64,000 bases of DNA, taken from positions 1-64,000 of the forward strand of contig FZRB01000011.1 of the NCBI GenBank assembly GCA_900199595.1. The letters are read 5' to 3'. The notes under the pieces are model-generated. The model made no database searches, was not told the origin of the DNA, and saw only the letters and a program-made list of their open reading frames with translations. Shown here in pieces: positions 53,822-62,475 of the stretch. The translations under genes and the position numbers were made by a program. The stretch is from Lachnospiraceae bacterium (GTDB lineage Bacteria; Bacillota; Clostridia; Lachnospirales; Lachnospiraceae). How positions within the stretch are numbered: position 1 is the stretch's first letter; each line of letters begins with the position of its first letter.

Positions 53822-55168
53822 ATGTCGAAGTGGAATAACGAACAGGAAGCAAGAGAAGAAATAAAGTCTCTTGTGGCACAGTACTATAAAGAATACAAAA
53901 AGCCTGAACAGGACAAGCCTTTTAAGGAAGGGGATAGAATCAATTATGCTTCCAGAGTTTATGATGAAAAGGAAATGCTTGCATTAACTGATGCTGCACT
54001 TGATTTCTGGCTCACAACAGGGAGATTTACCAAACAGTTTGAAGAAGGCTTTGCAAAGTGGATTGGTATAAAATATGTGAGTCTGGTCAATAGTGGTTCC
54101 TCTGCAAATCTTCTTGCATTTATGGCTCTTACTTCTCCTCTTTTAGGAGATAAAAGAGTGAAAAGGGGAGATGAGGTTATAACTGTTGCAGCTGGATTTC
54201 CTACAACAATAGCTCCGATAATTCAGTATGGAGCAGTTCCGGTTTTTGTAGATGTAAAGCTTCCTGGATATAACATTGATACAGATGTTCTTGATAAAGC
54301 TTTAAGTGAAAAAACAAAGGCTGTTATGATTGCTCATACACTTGGAAATCCTTTCAATATAAAGGTAGTAAAAGAATTCTGTGAGAAGAATGACCTCTGG
54401 CTGATTGAGGATAACTGTGATGCACTTGGTTCTGTATACAGCATAGATGGAAAAGAAAAGTATACGGGAACCTGGGGAGATATAGGGACAAGCAGTTTTT
54501 ATCCACCGCATCATATGACAATGGGTGAAGGCGGTGCAGTATATACAGATAATCCTCTTCTGCATAAGGTAGTCAGAAGCCTGAGAGACTGGGGCAGAGA
54601 CTGCTCATGTCAGTCGGGACAGGATAATCTGTGCGGCCACAGATTTGATGGTAAGTTCGGGGGACTTCCGGAAGGCTATGATCACAAATATGTCTACAGT
54701 CATATGGGCTATAATCTTAAGGCTACAGATATGCAGGCTGCTATTGGCGTAGAACAATTAAAAAAATTCCCTGAGTTCATTAAAAGAAGAAAAGAAAACT
54801 GGGAATACTTAAGAAAAGGACTGGATGACCTGCAGGATGTTCTTGTGCTTCCGGAACCGGAAGATAATTCGGATCCGTCCTGGTTTGGTTTCATAGTAAG
54901 CGTTAAACCGGAATCAGGTTTTAAAAGAAATGAAGTGACCGGTTACATCGAAAATAAAAACATCCAGACAAGGCTCCTCTTCAGTGGTAATATGACGCTC
55001 CACCCTGCATTCCTGACAATCGGTCCGGAAGAGTACAGAATAGTCGGGAGCCTGGAAAATACAAATTATATCATGAATAACAGCTTCTGGATCGGAGTAT
55101 ATCCCGGCATGACGAAAGAAAAGCTGGACTATATGATCGAGATCATCCACGAAGCCTGTCGTAAATAA
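53822..55168 (+). CDS. rfbH: CDP-4-dehydro-6-deoxyglucose 3-dehydratase (E1)
   Basis: A 448-aa PMP-dependent, 2Fe-2S enzyme that removes the C3 oxygen. It belongs to the aminotransferase fold but has the E1 signature SSFYPPHHMTMGEGGAVYTD (about 224-243), where the His replaces the usual PLP lysine. The Fe-S cysteines are in RDCSCQSGQDNLCGHRFDGK, followed by YSHMGYNLKATDMQAAIG. With RfbF and RfbG it gives the intermediate that an E3 reductase completes. No E3-like, epimerase or tailoring gene follows here. It starts six bases after rfbG, behind AAAGGA. Confidence 0.93.
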   Translation: MSKWNNEQEAREEIKSLVAQYYKEYKKPEQDKPFKEGDRINYASRVYDEKEMLALTDAALDFWLTTGRFTKQFEEGFAKWIGIKYVSLVNSGSSANLLAFMALTSPLLGDKRVKRGDEVITVAAGFPTTIAPIIQYGAVPVFVDVKLPGYNIDTDVLDKALSEKTKAVMIAHTLGNPFNIKVVKEFCEKNDLWLIEDNCDALGSVYSIDGKEKYTGTWGDIGTSSFYPPHHMTMGEGGAVYTDNPLLHKVVRSLRDWGRDCSCQSGQDNLCGHRFDGKFGGLPEGYDHKYVYSHMGYNLKATDMQAAIGVEQLKKFPEFIKRRKENWEYLRKGLDDLQDVLVLPEPEDNSDPSWFGFIVSVKPESGFKRNEVTGYIENKNIQTRLLFSGNMTLHPAFLTIGPEEYRIVGSLENTNYIMNNSFWIGVYPGMTKEKLDYMIEIIHEACRK

Positions 55169-55177
55169 GGATTTCAT

Positions 55178-55897
55178 ATGGACTTTGAACGTATAAGAAA
55201 CTTCATACTATCTTACACCTCCGACAGCGGAGGTGTTCTTTATAATATAAGAAAAAAAGCCGAAGAAGATGGAGTTCCGATAATCCGTAGAGATACAGAA
55301 GAATTTCTAAAGGTGATACTAAAAATGACAGAACCTTATGAACTTCTGGAAATAGGAACCGCAGTCGGTTATTCTTCGATATTCTTTTGTGATGTATTAT
55401 CCGGGGGTTATCAGATTATTAACCAAACAGATGATGATAATATAGATAAAGGTATGTGTATTAATGACGAAATCACAAAGTGGCATATAGATACCTGCGA
55501 ACTGGATAAAGACCGGATACTTGCAGCAAGAGATAATATATCAAAGGCAGGTTATGACGATATAATAGCTATTCATGAAGGCGACGCAATTGATACATTA
55601 ACTGCTCTGATAGAACAAAAGAAAGTGTATGATTTTATATTCATTGACGCTGCAAAAGCCCAGTATATGAATTATATAGAATTATCATTAAAACTGTCAC
55701 ATAAAGGAACTGTAATAGTAACGGACAATATATTCGGGGATGGAGATATATTAGAATCTCATTATCTTGTAGAAAAAAGAGACCGGACTATCCATGACAG
55801 AATGAGAGAATATATATATCACATCACACATACTGAAAAACTTGACACATCTATTATTCCGGTAGGAGATGGCATTGCACTGAGTATATTCAAATAA
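55178..55897 (+). CDS. trmR: Class I SAM-dependent O-methyltransferase, probable TrmR
   Basis: A 239-aa methyltransferase with SAM motif LLEIGTAVGYSSIFF (about 55-69) and the metal-dependent FIFIDAAKAQYMNYIEL (about 153-169). The N-terminal VPIIRRDTEEFLKVIL resembles YrrM/TrmR, which methylates 5-hydroxyuridine in the tRNA wobble position to 5-methoxyuridine. An extra segment around residues 75-110 is longer than usual. The next gene is a U32 peptidase-family TrhP-like gene, which makes the hydroxyuridine substrate. That pairing supports TrmR over a small-molecule methyltransferase. It begins ten bases after rfbH. Confidence 0.75.
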   Translation: MDFERIRNFILSYTSDSGGVLYNIRKKAEEDGVPIIRRDTEEFLKVILKMTEPYELLEIGTAVGYSSIFFCDVLSGGYQIINQTDDDNIDKGMCINDEITKWHIDTCELDKDRILAARDNISKAGYDDIIAIHEGDAIDTLTALIEQKKVYDFIFIDAAKAQYMNYIELSLKLSHKGTVIVTDNIFGDGDILESHYLVEKRDRTIHDRMREYIYHITHTEKLDTSIIPVGDGIALSIFK

Positions 55898-55956
55898 TGG
55901 TGTCATTGTTTCATTCAGAGTGTCAGCAAAGAAATCTATTATAAAGGATGTATAAA

Positions 55957-57210
55957 ATGAGAACAAATAACAAACCCGAACTTCTGATCCCTGCCGGCGG
56001 TCTCGAAACCTTAAAGGTTGCTGTGGACTATGGGGCAGATGCAGTCTATATAGGTGGCAATCGTTTTGGCCTCAGAGCCAAAGCGGATAACTTCGACCAT
56101 GATGAGATGTCGGAAGCAGTGGCATACGCACATGCCAAAGGAGTCAAACTGTATGTTACCACAAATATATTTGCACATAATGAAGATGTAAAATCTGTTG
56201 AACCATATTTTGAAGAATTACGTGATCTCGGTGTGGATGCAGTTCTTATATCTGATCTGGGAATGTTCAGCATAGCAAGAAGAGTTCTGGAGAACAGCAA
56301 AACTGAGATACATATCAGTACCCAGGCGAATAATACCAATTACATGACCTACAGATTCTGGCATGATATGGGGGCAACCCGTGTGGTTGCAGCGAGAGAG
56401 TTATCATTAAAAGAAATAAAAGAAATAAGAGATAATATTCCTGCAGACCTGGAGATTGAAGCGTTTATGCATGGAGCTATGTGTATATCCTATTCAGGCA
56501 GATGTCTTCTGTCTAATTATTTTACCGGTAGAGATGCAAACAGAGGTGCGTGCACTCATCCCTGCAGATGGAAATATGCCGTTATGGAAGAGAACCGTCC
56601 CGGAGAATACCTTCCTGTTGAAGAGGATGACAGAGGAACCTATATATTTAACTCCAAGGATCTATGTATGGTGGACAGAATACCCGACCTGATAAATGCA
56701 GGAATAGATTCCTTCAAGGTAGAAGGAAGGATGAAAACGAATCTGTATGTGGCTACAACGGCCAGAACCTATAGAGAGGCCATAGATGATTACTATGAGT
56801 CACCTTCTGTTTATGAATCTAAGAAGGAGCACTATATTGAAGAAATATCTAAGTGTACCATGCGTAACTTTACCAGAGGATTCTATTACGGAAAACCTTC
56901 TGAAGAAGATCAGATATATGACAATAATACCTATGTTCAAAATGCTGTTTATATTGGCAGGATAGAAAAGATAAATGATGATGGAAGTATAGAATTCAGT
57001 CAGAAAAATAAATTCAGTGTTGGTGACAAATTAGAAATAATGAATTATGACGGTGGCAATATCAGCGTTACAGTAAAAGATATAAAGGATGAGTATGGAA
57101 AAAGCCAGGAATCGGCGCCACATCCGAAGCAAAAACTCAGGGTTTATATATCGTCATCAGACGATTTGCCATTAAATATGGTTCAAGAGGGTATGATAAT
57201 AAGGATATAA
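55957..57210 (+). CDS. trhP: U32-family protein, probable tRNA uridine hydroxylation factor TrhP
   Basis: A 417-aa peptidase U32-family protein. The N-terminal ELLIPAGGLETLKVAVDYGADAVYIGG motif is split across about residues 8-34. The family signature EAFMHGAMCISYSGRCLLS lies at about 167-185, and further cysteines follow in RGACTHPCRWKY, giving probable Fe-S ligands. The C-terminal domain carries GRIEKINDDGSIEFSQKNKF. In Bacillus and E. coli, U32 members work in prephenate-dependent tRNA hydroxylation to ho5U. It follows trmR by 59 bp. I chose ATG 55957 with AAAGGA upstream. Confidence 0.75.
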   Translation: MRTNNKPELLIPAGGLETLKVAVDYGADAVYIGGNRFGLRAKADNFDHDEMSEAVAYAHAKGVKLYVTTNIFAHNEDVKSVEPYFEELRDLGVDAVLISDLGMFSIARRVLENSKTEIHISTQANNTNYMTYRFWHDMGATRVVAARELSLKEIKEIRDNIPADLEIEAFMHGAMCISYSGRCLLSNYFTGRDANRGACTHPCRWKYAVMEENRPGEYLPVEEDDRGTYIFNSKDLCMVDRIPDLINAGIDSFKVEGRMKTNLYVATTARTYREAIDDYYESPSVYESKKEHYIEEISKCTMRNFTRGFYYGKPSEEDQIYDNNTYVQNAVYIGRIEKINDDGSIEFSQKNKFSVGDKLEIMNYDGGNISVTVKDIKDEYGKSQESAPHPKQKLRVYISSSDDLPLNMVQEGMIIRI

Positions 57211-57357
57211 ATCATATTGGCATCATTGTAGATAAAAAATACCTCTGCCATTTGTGCAATGTGCATAAAAAAGTAGTGTATTTTTAATCGATTCAACACA
57301 AATTCTAGGGGTTATTTGGCTAAAATAACACAAAAATTACAAATTTATTCTTTTTAT

Positions 57358-57385
57358 TTGATTAATCTGATTGTTGTGGTATAAT
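57358..57385 (+). promoter_or_regulatory. Promoter of the type IV pilus operon
   Basis: TTGATT (57358-57363), 16-bp spacer, TATAAT (57380-57385). It lies about 70 bp before pilB in a 247-bp AT-rich gap with no gene. A small GC hairpin GGGCG/CGTCC (57409-57423) lies in the resulting leader. I saw no consensus c-di-GMP riboswitch in this leader. Confidence 0.65.
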
Positions 57386-57457
57386 CATTATGTTAACGAA
57401 CAGCTTTGGGCGTATTGCGTCCTTATAGACAGAAAAGAAATATTTAGGAGATTGTAA

Positions 57458-59173
57458 ATGCGTTTAACAGGTGCTAGAAAAAGAATCCGTGTCGGTGACC
57501 TTCTGGTTGAGGCGGGAGCTATAACAAACGAACAGCTCCAGCAGGCTCTTGAGAAGCAAAAAGAAGAAGGCGGAATGCTTGGTAATATCATCATGGAAAT
57601 GGGGTTCATTTCCAGAGAACTTCTTATCACGGTTCTTACCACTCAGATGGGAATCGACTTTGTTGATGCTAAGCAGATACAGATAGATGAAAACGTAATC
57701 AAAACCATACCAAAGGATCTGGTGCAGAAGTATAAAGCGATGCCAATGGGATTCAATCCTGATAACCCGAATATGCTTCAGGTTGTTATGGCGGATCCTA
57801 TGGATCTTATGGCTGTTGATGATCTTGCTATAGCAAGTGGAATGCAGATCGAGCCATTCCTTGGTTTTGAAGATGAGATAGAAAATGTAATCGGTAAATT
57901 CTACGGCAGTGCTGAAGCTATGGAAGCTGCCGAGGCTTATAAGCTTGAAATGGGTATCGGAGCTGAAGGCGAAGAGGATGCATTTGCTGATGAAGTAGAT
58001 AATTCACCTATAGTACTCCTGGTTAACCAGATTATAGAAGGTGGAGTAAGACAGCGTGCTTCCGATATTCATATAGAAGCGCTCGAGTCAAATGTTCGTG
58101 TAAGGTACCGTATCGATGGTGCTCTGAAGCAGGTTATGACTTATGAGTTAAATATTCTTCCCGCTATCAGTGCTCGTATTAAGATCATCGGTGGTATGGA
58201 TATAGCTGAGAAAAGAAAACCTCAGGACGGTCGTATCACTATTATCGTAGATAGAAAAGAGTTTGATGTCCGTGTTTCTATTCTTCCTACAGTATTCGGA
58301 GAGAAGACGGTTATGAGACTTACCTCCAAGGACGGACTTACAAAGCCTAAGTCAGGACTTGGATTTACACCTGAAGAGATAGAAGTATTCGATGGAATTC
58401 TCAGTAACCCACATGGAATCATTCTTGTTACAGGACCTACAGGTTCCGGTAAATCAACAACTCTTTACACATCTCTTTCAGAACTTAATAAAGAGGAAGT
58501 TAACATAATAACTGTTGAGGACCCTGTCGAGGCAAATATAAATGGTATCAACCAGGTTCAGGTTAATGTAAAAGCGGAGATGACATTTGCTGCGGCACTT
58601 CGTTCTATCCTGCGTCAGGACCCTGATATCATAATGATAGGAGAGATTCGTGATGGTGAGACTGCACAGATAGCTGTTCAGGCTGCTATCACAGGACACT
58701 TGGTTGTTTCTACACTCCATACTAACTCGGCTGCATCAACAGTTACCCGTATCATAGATATGGGAATTGAACCTTATGTTGCCGGTGATGCTCTGGTAGG
58801 AGTTATAGCACAGAGACTTGTTCGTAGGCTTTGCACCTCATGTAGAGTGCCGAGACTTGCGGATGATGATGAAAAAGTTGTTCTTGGTGTAGAGGATCCT
58901 GAGGATGATGTAGTTATCTACGAGCCGGTAGGATGTCCGTTGTGTAATGACACGGGTTATTCAGGACGTATCGGTGTGTATGAGATGATGCCTGTATCAA
59001 AAGCTCTTCAGTCGGTTATTGCGAGAGGGGCAACGGCTGATGTTATAGAGAAGCAGGCTCTTGAAGAAGGAATGTCTACACTTAAGATGTCTGCTGCAAG
59101 GCACGTTCTTAAAGGAACAACTTCGCTGGCCGAGATGAAGAAGATAGTTTACACCACTGGTGATAATTATTAA
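57458..59173 (+). CDS. pilB: Type IV pilus assembly ATPase PilB (GspE family)
   Basis: A 571-aa hexameric ATPase driving pilus extension. An N-terminal MshEN-like domain (about 10-60) has RVGDLLVEAGAITNEQLQQA and LEKQKEEGG, matching the cyclic-di-GMP-binding pattern of this domain. Walker A is GPTGSGKSTTLYTSL (about 327-341), followed by the Asp box DPDIIMIGEIRDGETAQIAV and Walker B region, then LHTNSAASTVTRIID. The tetra-cysteine zinc motif CTSC...CPLC is at about 461-500. AGGAGA precedes the ATG. It is the first gene of the pilus operon. Confidence 0.94.
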   Translation: MRLTGARKRIRVGDLLVEAGAITNEQLQQALEKQKEEGGMLGNIIMEMGFISRELLITVLTTQMGIDFVDAKQIQIDENVIKTIPKDLVQKYKAMPMGFNPDNPNMLQVVMADPMDLMAVDDLAIASGMQIEPFLGFEDEIENVIGKFYGSAEAMEAAEAYKLEMGIGAEGEEDAFADEVDNSPIVLLVNQIIEGGVRQRASDIHIEALESNVRVRYRIDGALKQVMTYELNILPAISARIKIIGGMDIAEKRKPQDGRITIIVDRKEFDVRVSILPTVFGEKTVMRLTSKDGLTKPKSGLGFTPEEIEVFDGILSNPHGIILVTGPTGSGKSTTLYTSLSELNKEEVNIITVEDPVEANINGINQVQVNVKAEMTFAAALRSILRQDPDIIMIGEIRDGETAQIAVQAAITGHLVVSTLHTNSAASTVTRIIDMGIEPYVAGDALVGVIAQRLVRRLCTSCRVPRLADDDEKVVLGVEDPEDDVVIYEPVGCPLCNDTGYSGRIGVYEMMPVSKALQSVIARGATADVIEKQALEEGMSTLKMSAARHVLKGTTSLAEMKKIVYTTGDNY

Positions 59174-59200
59174 GAGAAAAAATGACGGGAGGGTTATTAT

Positions 59201-60256
59201 ATGATAGATATGGACGAACTCCTCAGCCTTGCGGTTGACGAGAATGCATCTGATATCCACCTTGCGGTAGGTATTCCTCCGAAGTTCCGTATTAACGGGG
59301 CTCTTCAGGAAGTAGATGTACCGCCCCTTACATCTCAGGAGGCTGCCGACAGTATCGGTATGACCATGAATGAGAGACAGAAGGCTATCCTAAAGGATAG
59401 AGGTGAATGCGACTTTGCATACTCGGTTGGAGACAAAGGTAGATTCCGTGTAAATGTGTACATGGACAAAGGTAATATGGCGGCTGCCTATCGAAAGATA
59501 GATACGATAATTCCAAGACCGGAACAACTTGGACTTCCACCGGCTGTCGTAGAGCTTTATAAAAAGAAGAGGGGACTTGTTCTTGTTACAGGACCTACAG
59601 GTTCAGGTAAATCGACAACTCTTGCTTCTATTATTAATAAGGCTAATGAAAATACCAGTAACCATATAATAACTCTTGAGGACCCTATAGAGTATATACA
59701 CCATCATAAGAAATCTATAGTTAACCAGAGAGAGTTGGGAATGGATACACTTTCCTTTGATAATGCTCTTAGAGCTGCCCTTCGTGAGGATCCTGATATA
59801 ATCCTCGTAGGAGAGATGCGTGACCCGGAAACAATTCAGATTGCTATCACAGCTGCTGAGACTGGCCACCTGGTTTTCTCCACACTTCATACAATTGGTG
59901 CAGCTGCTACAGTAGACCGTATCATCGACGTATTCCCACCTCATCAGCAGCAGCAGATACGTATTCAGCTTGCCATGGTTATTGAAGGTGTTATATCACA
60001 GCAGCTTTTACCTACATCAGACGGACACGGACGATGCGCTGCATTTGAGGTCATGCTGGCTAACTCAGCCATCAGAGCTCAGATCCGTGAAGGAAAGACA
60101 CATCAGATAGAGTCGACTATTCAGACATCAAGAAATATCGGAATGGTTACCATGGATGACTGCCTTGTGGAAATGTTCAGAAATGGTCAGATTACCAGAG
60201 ATGATGCGCTTCTATATGCTCAGGATCAGCTGACAATGAAGAAGAATCTGTATTAA
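59201..60256 (+). CDS. pilT: Type IV pilus retraction ATPase PilT
   Basis: A 351-aa hexameric retraction ATPase. N-terminal DENASDIHLAVGIPPKFRING (about 11-31) is typical of PilT. Walker A is VTGPTGSGKSTTLASII, followed by LREDPDIILVGEMRDPETIQ and TAAETGHLVFSTLHTIGAAA. The C-terminal AIRAQIREGKTHQIESTIQT and MTMDD segments match PilT rather than PilB. GGGAGGG precedes the ATG. Presence of PilT with PilB and PilC indicates a retractable pilus able to drive twitching motility or DNA uptake. Confidence 0.95.
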   Translation: MIDMDELLSLAVDENASDIHLAVGIPPKFRINGALQEVDVPPLTSQEAADSIGMTMNERQKAILKDRGECDFAYSVGDKGRFRVNVYMDKGNMAAAYRKIDTIIPRPEQLGLPPAVVELYKKKRGLVLVTGPTGSGKSTTLASIINKANENTSNHIITLEDPIEYIHHHKKSIVNQRELGMDTLSFDNALRAALREDPDIILVGEMRDPETIQIAITAAETGHLVFSTLHTIGAAATVDRIIDVFPPHQQQQIRIQLAMVIEGVISQQLLPTSDGHGRCAAFEVMLANSAIRAQIREGKTHQIESTIQTSRNIGMVTMDDCLVEMFRNGQITRDDALLYAQDQLTMKKNLY

Positions 60257-60367
60257 TAGAAAAATGTGTAGAATTAGTGTATAATCTACAATGGAGTTGC
60301 ATTTTTATGTAAAGTATTGTAGAATTTTATAATAATATCATGTCTAAATGTGGGCGGAGGAACAGAT

Positions 60368-61576
60368 ATGGCAAAATATGATTATCGAGGTCTCGATTCA
60401 AGCGGAAAGGTAAAAAAGGGTACCATAGAAGCTAATAATGAAGAGACTGCAAAGACTAGACTTCGTGCTGAAGGTATTAATATTACGGAGTTTGGAGAGA
60501 GAAAAGATATTGATTTAGGCGCTGTCTTTAAGAAGAAAGTAAAGAACAAAGACTTGTCTGTATTTTGTAAGCAGTTCGCTGCAGTGCTGAGAGCCGGTGT
60601 TCCGGTTATAGCAGCGCTTGATATGCTTGCTACCAGTACTGAGAACAAAAGATTGAGAGAAGCTATTGAACAGGCTTCTGCTCATGTTCAGAAGGGTGGT
60701 ACCCTTGCAGATGCTCTCAAGCTTAACGGTGATGTTTTCCCTAATATGCTTTCAAACATGGTTGCTGCCGGTGAGTCTTCAGGAAAGATGGAAATCTGTT
60801 TTGAACGTATGGCTGCTCAGTTTGAGAAGGATGGACACATTGAAGGTAAGATTAAGTCGGCTATGATGTATCCTATAGTTATTCTCATAGTTGTAACAGG
60901 CGTTGTTATCCTTATGCTTACCATGGTTATTCCTACTTTTTCTGAAATGTTCAAGGAAATGGGCGCTGAACTTCCCAAGGCAACACAAATGCTTGTAAAT
61001 GCTTCTGATTTCCTTGTGGCAAAGTGGTATATTGTATTAATTGCTGTGGTTCTTATAATAGTAGGAATCAAAATTTTTTCATCAACAGAGTTTGGACAGG
61101 ATTTTAATGGTAATGCTGCATTAAAACTTCCTATCTTTGGTAACCTTAATGTTAAGACTGCTGCAGCTACATTCTCAAGGACGTTTGCAACACTTCTTGC
61201 ATCAGGTATTTCAATGATCGATGCTATAGAGCAGACTGCAAACGTTATGAAGAATAAGGTTATAAGAGATAAGCTGAAAGAGTGCAAGGTTCAGGTTTCT
61301 CGAGGTGTTCCACTTTCTAAACCTATTAAAGATATGGATATTTTCCCGGTTATGATGCCTCAGATGATGCATATCGGAGAAGAAACAGGTAACATAGAAG
61401 ATATGATGGAGAAGGTTGCAGATTTCTATGAAGATGAAGTTGATCTTGCAACAGATGCTCTTACATCTGCTATGGAACCGCTTATCATAGTTGTAATGGC
61501 AGTTGTTGTTGGTGGTATGGTTGTAGCTATCTATTCACCTATCCTGAATATGTACGATGCCGTTGACAGTTACTAA
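60368..61576 (+). CDS. pilC: Type IV pilus inner-membrane platform protein PilC (GspF family)
   Basis: A 402-aa protein with two GspF domains, each ending in transmembrane helices: about 65-190 (FCKQFAAVLRAGVPVIAALDM, MLSNMVAAGESSGKMEICFE) and about 265-395 (TFSRTFATLLASGISMIDAIEQ, MMPQMMHIGEETGNIEDMME). Three hydrophobic segments are at about 164-192, 218-238 and 372-395. I chose ATG 60368, seven bases after GGAGG; a GTG at 60350 would put the ribosome site inside the gene. A weak -10 TATAAT at 60280 might give internal transcription. Confidence 0.95.
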   Translation: MAKYDYRGLDSSGKVKKGTIEANNEETAKTRLRAEGINITEFGERKDIDLGAVFKKKVKNKDLSVFCKQFAAVLRAGVPVIAALDMLATSTENKRLREAIEQASAHVQKGGTLADALKLNGDVFPNMLSNMVAAGESSGKMEICFERMAAQFEKDGHIEGKIKSAMMYPIVILIVVTGVVILMLTMVIPTFSEMFKEMGAELPKATQMLVNASDFLVAKWYIVLIAVVLIIVGIKIFSSTEFGQDFNGNAALKLPIFGNLNVKTAAATFSRTFATLLASGISMIDAIEQTANVMKNKVIRDKLKECKVQVSRGVPLSKPIKDMDIFPVMMPQMMHIGEETGNIEDMMEKVADFYEDEVDLATDALTSAMEPLIIVVMAVVVGGMVVAIYSPILNMYDAVDSY

Positions 61577-61617
61577 GATATATACAGCGTATGCTGTTTA
61601 TATATAATATGCGTAAT

Positions 61618-61646
61618 TTGGTTTGGGCGAGCAAACTAAATATACA
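61618..61646 (+). promoter_or_regulatory. Candidate promoter of the pilin gene
   Basis: TTGGTT (61618-61623), 17-bp spacer, TATACA (61641-61646). A pilin-specific promoter would fit the need for much more pilin than machinery. The match is moderate. Confidence 0.4.
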
Positions 61647-61684
61647 CTATTTAAAAAACAATTTATATGAAAAGGAGAGAACAT

Positions 61685-62188
61685 ATGAAGAATAAAGGTT
61701 TTTCACTTGTTGAACTTATTATCGTTATAGCTATCATGGCTATTCTTGCTGCAGCTATCGCACCTGCACTTATCCGTTACATCGATAAGTCACGTAGAGG
61801 TGATGATGTTCAGGCTGCTGCTACTATCAACACAGCTGTTCAGTCTACACTTGCTAACGAAGATGCTTATGATGCTGCTGCTGCAGAAATGAAGGACGGT
61901 GGTGCTTGTCTTGCTAAAGCAGATGCTCATTCAAAGGGTGCTACATTCCAGAATGGTGGTGGACTTTCTTCAACTAATAATTATGATACTACATTTATCA
62001 ATGATCTTAACTCAAATCTTGGAAATGAAGCTCCACAGATTAAGTACACAAAGAACTTTGGTACTTCTGCTACTAGTTTTGAGTGGGAGGTTTATGCTAA
62101 TGCAGCAGGTAAGCCAATTATTGTTCTTAAACCAAATGCAGGTAGCAGTTTTGAGCTTCAGCCAGACATCGATGCATCATACAAGTAA
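61685..62188 (+). CDS. pilA: Type IV major pilin, prepilin-cleaved
   Basis: A 167-aa prepilin with a short basic leader MKNKG and the cleavage/methylation site G-FSLVELIIVIAIMAILAAA. The mature protein would begin with Phe, with Glu5 present. The N-terminal helix runs to about residue 52; the rest has Ala/Gly/Asn-rich globular sequence and two Cys are not both visible (only one, in GGACLA), so no disulfide loop is apparent. I chose ATG 61685 with AAGGAGAG upstream. It is followed by a perfect 14-bp hairpin, and the codons are rich in T-ending forms, suggesting high expression. Confidence 0.93.
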   Translation: MKNKGFSLVELIIVIAIMAILAAAIAPALIRYIDKSRRGDDVQAAATINTAVQSTLANEDAYDAAAAEMKDGGACLAKADAHSKGATFQNGGGLSSTNNYDTTFINDLNSNLGNEAPQIKYTKNFGTSATSFEWEVYANAAGKPIIVLKPNAGSSFELQPDIDASYK

Positions 62189-62225
62189 GATGTATTACAT
62201 GTAGTTGATATAGTATAATAATATA

Positions 62226-62260
62226 GGTAAGATTCTAAACTCGCCATTTAGAATCTTACC
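62226..62260 (+). terminator. Strong hairpin after the pilin gene
   Basis: GGTAAGATTCTAAA (62226-62239) pairs perfectly with TTTAGAATCTTACC (62247-62260) across a 7-nt loop. TTATTATAAG follows rather than a pure T tract. It probably protects or ends the abundant pilin mRNA, with partial readthrough to pilM. Confidence 0.75.
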
Positions 62261-62475
62261 TTATTATAAGAATTGCGCTTTGTAGCGCTTATATAATGTA
62301 AAAAATGTAACGAAAAAATGATCAGCGGTTTTTATTTCTTCCTTTACATAATTATTGTGCCTGGAACAACAATAATCTTAGTGCGGGATGCTTGTGTAAA
62401 GGGGGTACAGCTGATCTGTAGAAAGGTTGTGAACCTTTAAATAGAAACTACTGATAAAATGAGGGAGGCTATAGA
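62261..62475 (+). other. Structured leader between the pilin terminator and pilM
   Basis: No ORF. Small hairpins occur at 62275-62289 (GCGCT/AGCGC), 62351-62376 (ATTATTGT/ACAATAAT), 62406-62420 (TACAG/CTGTA) and 62422-62438 (AAAGGTT/AACCTTT). The last one and GAGGGAGG lie close to the pilM start. It could carry a promoter or a regulatory RNA, but I see no consensus riboswitch. Confidence 0.4.

Noticed and set aside
57211-57457. Cyclic-di-GMP riboswitch upstream of pilB
   Set aside because: Such riboswitches often precede pilus genes, but I could not find the conserved core or the tetraloop-receptor arrangement in the leader.
61899-62204. Open frame overlapping the pilin gene on the same strand
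   Set aside because: It lies in another frame inside the pilin, which has the full prepilin motif and ribosome site.
62261-62475. Cyclic-di-GMP or other known riboswitch upstream of pilM
   Set aside because: Several small hairpins exist but none fits a consensus I know.
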